Assembly (NCBI GenBank): GCA_014905825.1
Contig: JACGCN010000017.1
Coordinates: forward strand, 806,001 to 870,000
DNA from: Lyophyllum atratum
Lineage: Eukaryota > Basidiomycota > Agaricomycetes > Agaricales > Lyophyllaceae
Direction of reading: 5' to 3'
Length of the DNA stretch: 64,000 bases
A model generated the notes under the pieces. The model was not told the origin of the DNA and made no database searches. It worked only from the letters and a program-made list of their open reading frames with translations. Position 1 is the stretch's first letter; each line of letters opens with the position of its first letter. This document shows positions 55,965-64,000 of this stretch, one piece after another. The translations under genes were made by a program, and so were the position numbers.

Positions 55965-58045
55965 GGTTCGCTGGGACCATCGATCGAGTGCGGAAAGCAT
56001 TGCTTTGTTGTGTGAGTGCCAATGGGCGAAAGTAACGCTTCTGGTATGCGTGTAAATGAGAACTCGGATTTGACTAGGTATCGAGCCGGTATCCGTAAAG
56101 GAGTAAAGCACGAGGAGAAGACGGTAAGACATACATGAAGGTGCAAGGAGGAGGCGAGGAGGCCGAGTCTGGCAGCCTAGATCTATCTGTACTTCATGGG
56201 ATGCAGAGGTCTTGGGGGAGATGTGTATAAATATGCAGAGGAGGATGAGCAGGCGCTATCAAACGACTAGGATCTGCTGGAAATGCCCCAAGGCCGAGCA
56301 TACATACACACACACGCCAACGCCTACGCCAAGCGCCACTAATCCTTGACTTCCGCAGTGAACCGATGTATGTATGCAACAGCGATACTCGACCCGAGAG
56401 ATGGCAGCGCAGACGATGTTTTTGAGGAGTACAGGCCTGGATGGCCTGACTGCGCTCGATCTCGAAGGCCGTGATACCTGGATCAGAGGACCCCCCGAGA
56501 CGACTTGGGAATACTCTAGTTGGCAGGACGAAGGTACCCACTTGTCGTATGGATCGTGCCAGTATGAGGTTCGTATACACTCACTGCCTACCGTTTCAGG
56601 ACGTCCGAAATGCAGTCAATGAATATGAAAACTGATAGATCGAAACGTTCTCGGTACATGCTGGGTAGGGAGAGCATATGGAAGATGAAGCCTGAAGGCA
56701 ATCGAGGCAGAGAGCTCCTTGGCCTGCATGGCATGTGTAAAGAAGGAGATAATGCCGATGGAGACCAAGATCTGGGCACGAGCCCACAGGACACCTGGTG
56801 AACATGTCCTACATGTACTTGACATCCGCTGGTTCAATGCAGAACCAAGTTCAACGGGAAGCCTATGGGACCTTGAGCTAGGGAAATGTAGACTTGGTCG
56901 GTTGGGGAGTTCATGCGTATGACGCGGTAGAGGTGTAATGCCCTCACTATACCAAGTGGCGCCAGCGCATCATGTTACTGCAAACGATGCGTGCCCGCAC
57001 ACGAGGGCGCGGTTGCTGATACAAAGGATACGGACTGTGAGGTCATGATGAGGCCCCGGGTGAGTTGTGTTGTGGAGCGTACTGACGAAGGCGTAAGTAA
57101 CGCTAGCCCCTCATGTTAGTGCAAACTATGCGTGTCCGCACACGAGGGCGCGGTTGCTGATACTAAGGATAAGGACTGCACTGTCAATGTGAGGTCATGA
57201 TGAGGCGCTGGACGGGTCGTGTTGTGGAGCGCATTCACGAAGGCGTGGTGTACCGCGTGGCGCGCGCGACGCGGGTCTTGCAAGTTGGAGCCTTCGACGT
57301 TGAAACCATACTAAGCTTTGGAGCTATTTTCGGCGATGGACTCTACGTGTAGTGGCGGCGCCTGGGCCTCCAGTGTAAGAGGTGCCCAGAGGCTATCCGA
57401 ATCATGTTTGGATAAGAAAAGACTGATCTGAGCGTTATCGAAGTGCGTAAAACAAGGTTTGTCCGCTGCGATTGATCCCGCGCGGCGGGTTCTCGGCATC
57501 GCGGGTGAAGATCGCGGTCCATGTAATTCTAAAAAAAAGCAAAGAAAAAAGAAAAAGAAAAAGATACTCGGTATCGGAGTATCCTTGAGGCCTTCAAAAA
57601 ATAGGGCCAAGGAGGGACTCTGTATCGTCGGAAATATCGAACTGCATGTAGACAGCGATGCGCTGTGCGAGGGGAGCGGGAGTGGGAAGCCAAAGTGGCG
57701 CGACAAGCGAGATAAACATGATTACGTCACCAACGAGATCAGCGTTTTTGTTTCTCCTCCCACTGGCATGCAGGAGTAAGACATACGGACGGACACAATC
57801 GGACCAAGACACTCTAGCACGCCACCATGTCTAGTATCGGTGAGTACGTCTTTTTTTATTCATGCAGGGAAAAGGGAAAAGGGATAGTTCGGCCGGCGGC
57901 TGTGTTGTTTTTCCTCTGCTCCTCGACTCGAAAATAGCTCTGCTGCCTGACGTTAGCCACGAGCTGACGTCGTTTTTTACGTCGCTTTACCTTTCTTGCC
58001 TTCCTTCGCCTTCCGCCCGTACTCTCCTTTTCGTGATCGCTTCGT
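55965..58045. other. Intergenic region with a 141-bp tandem duplication
   Basis: Minus-strand frames at 56580-56194 and 56837-56588 look faintly protein-like but could not be spliced into a gene. A tandem duplication lies at 56970-57246. A purine-rich patch at 57525-57570 and a pyrimidine-rich patch before 58046 flank the next gene. A short ATG-GT start at 57827 could be a small non-essential first exon of the gene at 58046; I could not prove it. Confidence 0.4.
56970..57246 (+). repeat. Two-copy tandem repeat, period about 141 bp
   Basis: Both copies begin TCATGTTA.TGCAAAC.ATG (56970 and 57111), run through CCGCACACGAGGGCGCGGTT and GAGGTCATGATGAGGC, and end ACGAAGGCGT. The second copy carries about 13 extra bases (CACTGTCAATGTG region). 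Confidence 0.8.
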
Positions 58046-59620
58046 ATGGATTCGTCGCAGTCCGGCTCTGAGACGGCCTCGTCGTCGTCGTCGATTTCAA
58101 TCGGTGCTTCATCTTCCCCTCCCTCCCTCTCCACCCCTACCTTACCTCTTGACATGTCCCTATTCCCCTCATCGCTCCCATCGCTCCCTCTCTCGACGTC
58201 GTTGCTGCCATCTGACACCCCCTCTTCTTTTTCCACAGGCGTGACTATCCCCATCGACCCGCCGCCCACGAGCTCGCCTCCAACAAGCCCTCCATCCTCT
58301 CAACCCACCACCAGCCCGCCCACCTCCCTCCCACCCACCTCCCCCGGCTCGAGCGACCCGACCTCCCTGCCCCCCTCTTCTCCGCCCCCTTCGAGCGCCA
58401 CGAGTCTTAACTCCACAAGCCAGCTACCTTCGAGCACCTCGCTCCTTCCGACCCCGAGCACATCCGTCATCGCGAGTACCTCCGTGTGAGTCCCGAATTT
58501 CGAGTGGATTGTGTTCTCGTTCTTACACGCCAGGCACGACTATGTAGCGGCGTTTCAAATGGGCAGACATTCACTACTGTGGTGCTGAGCACGACTATCC
58601 AGGCTCCTGGGACGATCAATACCGCCCCTCCCGGTCAACCCAAGTCCTCAACGAATATAGGCGCTATAGTCGGCGGGGTCGTCGGAGGTACGTGTCTTTG
58701 TCTCTCCTCCCGCACTCCACCATCTTCTCTACCCGCATCTGCTTCTTCCGCTCCGATCGGGCCCTCCCATCTTCCCTTCCTTCCTCCATTTCTGTACACC
58801 AAGCTAATTCCCCATCCCCCTGCCCACAGGCGTAGGCGGCGCCCTCGCCCTCCTCGCCCTCCTCCTCCTCCTCATCCGCCGCCACAAACGGCGCCAAGAA
58901 AAATCCTACTTCGACGGCAACTTCGACCCCGCCCACGTCGTCCCCGCCACCGCCCCCCGCATCTCCCTCCCCGAAGACGACCAAGACGACGATGGGATGG
59001 GGGGAAGGCTGGGGACGGGCGTCGGTGGAGTCGTTTCTCCCTTTTCTTATGTGCCTGAGAGTGAGATGAGACAGAACCAGGGTCAGGGTCGGATTCCGGG
59101 GGCGTTGGTTGCGGGTGGAGCGGGGGTGGGAGCGTATGCGCATCAGGGATACGCGAACCACCCCGCGTACCAGGGGCAGGGACCGTACGCACCGACGACG
59201 CAGACGCACTCGGACGCGGGGACGGCGTCGACGGGGAGCGCGTACTACACCCTCCCGCCCCAACAACAAGCTGCCTACCCAAACTTGAATCTATACCCCG
59301 GTCCCGGCGTCGTAGCCCGCGGTCCAGGGAGCGTCTCCTCTTCCTCCCACGGAGGCACCAACACACATACCAGCGCGTCCAGGAGCGCCAAAGAGCGCGA
59401 AGCCTTTGCAGGGCGCAACCCCAATAACCTGGGCGTGGCGAATCCCGACACCGAGGGGGCGGGTGCGTCGGGGGTGGATGAGGGGCAGCGCCAGGCGTAC
59501 CTCCGGAGCGGGCCCGTTGTTCATCAGGATGGGGGGAGGGTGCATGAGGAGGGGGAGGGGGAGGAGGCGGGGGAGATTCCGCCTACTTATGATAGTTTGC
59601 CTGAGGGGGATCGGCGGTGA
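58046..59620 (+). CDS. Mucin-like single-pass membrane protein of unknown function
   Basis: Three exons, 58046-58485, 58548-58687 and 58830-59620, encode about 456 residues. The ectodomain is almost wholly Ser/Thr/Pro, with PPTSSPPTSPPSS-type runs, and is expected to be heavily O-glycosylated. A short conserved VSNGQTFTTVVLSTTIQAPG precedes SSTNIGAIVGGVVGGVGGAL and the single helix ALLALLLLLIRRHKRR. The basic stop-transfer is followed by QEKSYFDGNFDPAHV and ISLPEDDQDDD. A Gly/Tyr-rich cytoplasmic tail then includes EIPPTYDSLPEGDRR. No signal peptide was seen, so type III topology or a missed 5' exon. The architecture recalls fungal wall sensors and the gene at 8.9-10.1 kb, though the two are not clearly homologous. 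The splice at 58547 was chosen because it alone restores the frame. Confidence 0.75.
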
Positions 59621-61053
59621 GGCAGGGAAGGGAAGGGAAGGGGAGGGGCGCGCTGGACGCGTTGGTGGGGAGTTGGGGTGGGGAGAATTGGGATTAGGAA
59701 GCGGTAGGAAGGAGGAAGTTGGCATCCCCCGATATCTACGATACCTTCACGATATACACCCCTCCCATACCTTTACGATTTACCCTCGTCTCTCCCCTCT
59801 TATTCTCACCCATTCTCCCTCATTCCTCATCCTTCTGAATTTCCTGTATCGACTACTTGTTCACTTACTTTTACTCACCCATGCACCCCCCTCCCGACCG
59901 ACCGTTTCGAGTTTTTTTAATGTGTATGGTAATCCTTGTATAGTGCTCTGCAGCTGTCGGGTGGTGGTCTGGTTATACATGGCTCGTGCCTGGAATTTAT
60001 ATCATTACATACGAAGTAGGTGTTGCGTTGCGGGGTGAGAAGGGAAATGGGGGGAACAAGAGGGGCAGGGTTGAAGGGAAGGGGAAGGGGGCGAGTAGGG
60101 AGTGAACTGGGAAGATTGCGATTAGGCAGCGGTACGAAGTAGGGAGGTGGAACCCCCGATATCTACGATACCTTTGACATATAGTAATACCTTGCATATA
60201 CCTCCCTCCTCCCATCCATCACGCTTTACCCTCTTCTCTCCCCTTTCGCCGTCCCCTCCCCCTCCCCGTTACTCCTCACCCATTTACCCTTACTCCGGTT
60301 TCTATGGATCATTATACATCGTGGTGATTAACTATCCTTGTATAGTGCCCTATGTGGTAGTGATGGTGGTTGTACATGCCTCGGAATTTATACGATGCTG
60401 TTCTACGCAGGCTCCTCATTGGCGCGTCGCGTCGCGTCTTTCATAACCACGTGATCAAATGCAGCCTTGCTGAAATTTCAATCTGATTGTGGGACTTGCC
60501 ACTCTTGCCAGACGACTTTGTGAAGGGATCGAATGCATCGCTGTCTCAGGTCTCTGAAACTTACAAGGCCTGCCTTGGATTCCCAGTAACCTCCGAAATT
60601 CGCAGGCATGGTTCCGTATGTGTATGGCCTGATAGTAACAGGCCCCTCCGGAGTCCGGGCGTTCCAGTGTGTGTTCAACGGCGAAATCCACAAAAGTTGG
60701 CCTCAACTTATCCGCAAGACTTTATCGGCGGCGAAGTTGTTCGGATTTTCCCCTTATACTAACTTCACTTCCTTGGGAAATTCACGATTTTGCGTCCTCA
60801 GATCCGAGCGTCCGGGAGCCTCTTGCCGCAATGCCAGGAGTTGGCGGAATACTCTGCGACGTCATGTATTCTCGCTCATCACCTAAATGTTCTTTCTTCT
60901 CTTTAGCGCTCGATGCGCGCCTATCATTCATTGCGTGACGCCCCCACTACGTAAGGATCGATAACGCTGCGTCCGATCCCCTGGTCTCATCTTTCACTCA
61001 CTGGCTTTTGCCCTGCGTCCACCGTCGAAGGATATTGATAACTGACATCCAAA
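59621..61053. other. 3' flank with an internal duplication, then unassigned DNA
   Basis: Two related segments of roughly 400 bp lie in direct orientation (about 59632-60010 and 60060-60400). From 60480 to 61050 there are short overlapping frames on both strands with no recognisable family. Confidence 0.5.
59632..60400 (+). repeat. Direct duplication of the 3' flank, two divergent copies
   Basis: Both copies hold GATATCTACGATACCTT (59731 and 60158) and a CATACCT(C/T)CC...TTTACCCTC pyrimidine tract. Both also have ATCCTTGTATAGTGC (59932 and 60334) and a TACATG(G)CTCG...GGAATTTATA end. The period drifts from 427 to 402 bp, so the copies have accumulated indels. Confidence 0.7.
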
Positions 61054-62429
61054 ATGCACGCCTGTCTCCAGGTCACGGATATTCAACGTGCCGTGTTCGA
61101 ATTTCTGCTCCCCAAGCATCCCGCAACCCTAGCAAAGCTGGCCAGGACGTGCACCGCTTTCACAGGTTATTCGATCGTCCTTTTCACGCTCCTGCCCAAG
61201 CTGACGGTTTCACATTCCAGCGTGTGCTCTCGATGCATTATGGCGAGACCAATACTGGCTCGCTCCGCTGATACAGGTGATGCCGCATGATCTGTGGAAG
61301 TCGGAGCTCTGTGACGGAATGAGTGTTCTGGTACGTCCTTACGACCGTTCATGCCTGATAATCCATTTTTGACCATCTATACAGCGCATCGGGCCTTTGC
61401 GACCAGGCTTGAGTGCGGAAACAAAAGAGTCCTTCCAGAGCCTGTGTACACCAAACGATGTTCTCCAGCCACGCATGAATCGGTCCTCATATACCTCAGC
61501 TCGTATCGCCCGGTCCACGAACTACTTAAAAACCTCCGTGCACTGAGTTTCGAGTCTTTTGACTTCGCCGCACCAGTAGGGCCGACGCTCAAATCTTTGC
61601 CGTTCTTTCCTGTCCTCCTTGGACCAACATTAACAGCGATCTCCATATGCCCTTTCCATGAGAAATTAGTGATGGATTACCTACCAGCACTTTTTTTGTC
61701 TATAGCGCGCCTTAGTCCTGGACTTCGTATCCTTGAAGTTGATCTCAGAGGACCACCTCCGGCGCTTCCACCTGCGTTCGGCACCGCATTGCAAAGCCTC
61801 ATTGCGGCTGTTAAGGACCTCCAATTTATCTCCCTTCTAGGTCCTTTCCCAGCGATGTCCCCCAATTTGATTCACCTCATTGGGAGCCTTACCAGCCTTC
61901 GGTCTTGCCAGACAATCACCATTCCATCAGATGCTACCAGTTCCGTAGTCCGTGATTTTTTCACCGCGGGAGGTGGGCAGTTTCGAACGCTCCGCTGCTT
62001 TGAGTTTGTAGCCCATTGTCTGGACACGGCGGCGGATGTTACAGAGACATTGCAATGCCCCTTAGAAGTCCTCATTGTGGCCGTGGAGGAAGCGGGAGAC
62101 CATCTGCATTCCTCTCTAACGAGGTTCACTCAAACCTTCATCCATCACTCCGCCGACTGGACATCGTCGTTGACGACTCTACTAATTTGTGGCCCGGGAG
62201 ACTCGGGAGGCGTGGTCCTCAACTCTCAAAAAATTTGCAATGCTCTCGAGGCTCTTTTTCGCTTAAAGCACTCCGAATCCTTGACATCTCATGGCTATAT
62301 ACTGATCATCTCGATGATGACTGGTTTGCAGCTGCAGCTACAGCATGGCCGCATCTCGAGGCACTCAAGTTTTTCCTTAACTCTGTCCCTCACGTGACGT
62401 TGGCAGGCTTGATCCCGTTGGTCAAGTAG
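61054..62429 (+). pseudogene. F-box/leucine-rich-repeat protein gene, probably decayed
   Basis: The N-terminus MHACLQVTDIQRAVFEFLLP and ATLAKLARTCTAFT is the usual start of agaricomycete F-box proteins. It splices to ACALDALWRDQYWLAPLIQV and MPHDLWKSELCDGMSVL. LRR-like segments follow in a different frame: HESVLIYLSSYRPVHELLKN, LRALSFESF, LTAISICPF, LRILEVDLRG and LIHLIGSLTSLRSCQTITIP. At about 62255-62270 the coding shifts frame again near a T5 run, and ALRILDISWLYTDHLDDDWF, AAAATAWPHLEALKFF and VTLAGLIPLVK continues. It ends in seven consecutive TAG triplets. Two frame changes without good splice sites plus a microsatellite stop suggest a pseudogene, although an unrecognised intron could explain the first. 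In intact form it would be a substrate adaptor of an SCF ubiquitin ligase. Confidence 0.65.
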
Positions 62430-62447
62430 TAGTAGTAGTAGTAGTAG
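62427..62447 (+). repeat. (TAG)7 microsatellite
   Basis: Seven TAG units in the reading frame of the last F-box/LRR segment, each a stop codon. Confidence 0.9.
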
Positions 62448-64000
62448 TATATTACTGGCATGGTCCAATCGCTGAACGCCAGGGTTCCGAGATTATCCCG
62501 ATGATACGTACAGGCAAGCTATCTATATCTATTATACATCTTCGTCTCGGGCCTATAATCACAACTTCCAGCAAGCGAACGGGCTTCGACGTCGATCACT
62601 GGACAGCCATGACTATGGGCATGGGGTGTACAACCCCGCTGAGATTTTCTCTTTTTTCAGGAGCGGGTGTATCATTCAAATGCAGCATTTTTCAGGAACA
62701 TCAACTGGCACAGCCTCGAACCCAGCTGCTTCATGTGTGAATTTCGCAAAGGAGCAGGAGTCTTGCAAGTGCTTTTCTGTGAACACCGTTGGGTACAATG
62801 AGGTAATTTGTCCGAAATGAAGCGACTTATGGCTTTGGAGGACAAACTGTGACTGGTTCGAATCTGTTTTGAAGAAGATACAATTTAGGGGAGTCTCATA
62901 TTCACTTCGGATATAGGCTTGTGAGGTAGCGCAGAGAAACGAGAGTGAGTATGAATCTCCGAAACCGCAATGGTACCAAAGAGGTCTCTATAAACAGTGG
63001 TATTATCATTGACCTTCGATGTCAATCCAGGATTCGGCGGAGATATGGTGTCTGCAGTCGCCAGAGAATTTCTCCAGAGAAGGAAGATCGACATCAAGTA
63101 TAACCTCACATCCATGGCTACGGTGGGGGTCGATTTGTGCCATATACTAGAGCTTCTTGGCCTCCCAAGGGGGAAAATGCCTATGATAGACTCCGTATCT
63201 AGCGCTGTATTACCAACTGGACTTCGCTTGCTTTATTTTGGTAGTGTTTGAGAAAACAGTTGCACCGTTGGACGGCAGAGATCTGAGATACTGCCTCTGT
63301 GAACAGTGGTATGATTATTGTCCCTTTATGGTAAGAGACTGGCATCTTAGAACATTACAGGGCAGATCAACATCAAGGAAAGCTTCAAGCATAGTCCCGG
63401 TACACTTGGGACAGTGTGGAGGGTTCAATTTGATACTAGTGCTAATCAACTGTTCAAGCCTTGCTTCAATGCTTGCCTGATTTTCAACATGTTCTGCAGC
63501 AGTATTGCTTTGAGTAGACTGTGAATCTATAGGTGTGCTTGACAGTGATGTTTTGAGGACTGAATTGGGCTTGTAGCGGATGTGGACTTCCATTCTCAGG
63601 ACACTCCGAGTGGCAGTGCCACAGGCCGAAAAAGTAACCGCGATGTTTGGCTGTGTGGTGCGGGAGCATTTGATCTTGATCAACGGCCCGTCCGGCGTCC
63701 AGGCGTGACACGTGACGACCAGGGCAAAGGGTCCGTGTCCGCCATCGTTGTAAACGGCGCCGAGGCTAGTAGTAGTAGTGGCCCCAACAGTCCAGCTGTT
63801 CACCCCCGCTCGCAACCATTATCTACTGCTAGTGTAGTATCAAGAGGCCTTACAAGGTGTGACGGGTTTGGAGCACAATCAGCTAATAAGTGTTTTGTTG
63901 TGGCAGGTGGGAGTCCCAAAATCGATGGGCTGCCAATCGCTTTTTCATCGAACAGCGGATTTATACGCAGTATTTACACAACGAGCATCTATTGACTCTG
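62448..64000. other. Right-edge stretch with one unassigned minus-strand frame
   Basis: The minus-strand frame 63815-63315 (166 codons) reads like protein: FALVVTCHAWTPDGPLIKIK, SRTTQPNIAVTFSACGTATR, later NPPHCPKCTGTMLEAF. I cannot assign it to a family or join it to other exons. Its true start may lie upstream, near or beyond the right edge. A weakly similar pair of segments (GAACAGTGGTATGATTATTG near 63301 and AAACAGTGGTATTATCATTG near 62993) suggests an old duplication. Confidence 0.35.

Noticed and set aside
57311..57706. Minus-strand frame with a poly-Phe run
   Set aside because: The Phe run is the antisense of an A-rich tract (57530-57565); no conserved sequence around it.
58664..59366. 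Long Arg/Gly-rich minus-strand frames
   Set aside because: They are the antisense shadow of the mucin-like membrane protein exons, created by GC-rich codons.

Overview
The window looks like nuclear DNA of an agaricomycete (mushroom-forming basidiomycete). Genes are broken by many 45-65 nt introns with GT...AG ends. The families present are typical of wood and litter decayers: AA9 lytic polysaccharide monooxygenases, a GH78 rhamnosidase, tandem CYP63-like P450s, a DUF6534 membrane protein, an F-box/LRR protein and KDZ-transposase-associated cysteine clusters. Exon structures were worked out by hand from splice signals, reading frame and family conservation. Outer coordinates are firmer than some internal junctions.

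Layout. 1-1012 (-): 3' part of a cysteine-rich protein of a multicopy basidiomycete family. 1.8-6.1 kb (+): secreted GH78 alpha-L-rhamnosidase with a duplicated accessory module, convergent with an AA9 gene (7.6-6.3 kb, -). 8.9-10.1 kb (-): Ser/Thr-rich single-pass membrane protein. 11.5-17.0 kb: four closely related AA9 genes (two +, two -), so five AA9 genes lie within about 11 kb. The last of the four has lost the axial Tyr and the neighbouring Gln of the copper site. 18.2-20.0 kb (-): zinc alcohol dehydrogenase. 20.7-22.9 kb (-): DUF6534 membrane protein.

24.4-33.2 kb is a mobile-element island. A truncated KDZ transposase N-terminal region (CxC5/CxC6) on + abuts a GRF-zinc-finger gene on -. 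That gene is split by a full-length Ty1/copia element (26322-31076) with two LTRs that are identical by eye, a 5-bp target duplication and a primer-binding site matching the initiator-tRNA-Met anticodon arm. Inverted CCATCCAGT-rich repeats bracket the island.

34.9-37.6 kb: two divergent paralogous MARVEL-like four-helix membrane proteins. 38.0-47.2 kb (-): three tandem P450 genes sharing a 15-nt microexon. 48.2-52.1 kb (+): TFIIIC TPR subunit (TFC4/GTF3C3). 54.6-56.0 kb (+): aminoglycoside-phosphotransferase-like kinase. 58.0-59.6 kb (+): mucin-like single-pass membrane protein followed by a duplicated 3' flank. 61.1-62.4 kb (+): F-box/LRR gene, apparently decayed, ending in seven in-frame TAG codons made by a microsatellite.

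How it fits together: the left third is a plant cell-wall-degradation neighbourhood (rhamnosidase for pectic or glycoside rhamnose, AA9s for cellulose or hemicellulose). The centre is a transposon graveyard with one recent insertion. The P450 array is a recent detoxification-type expansion next to housekeeping genes. No CRISPR array, operon or rRNA gene was seen.
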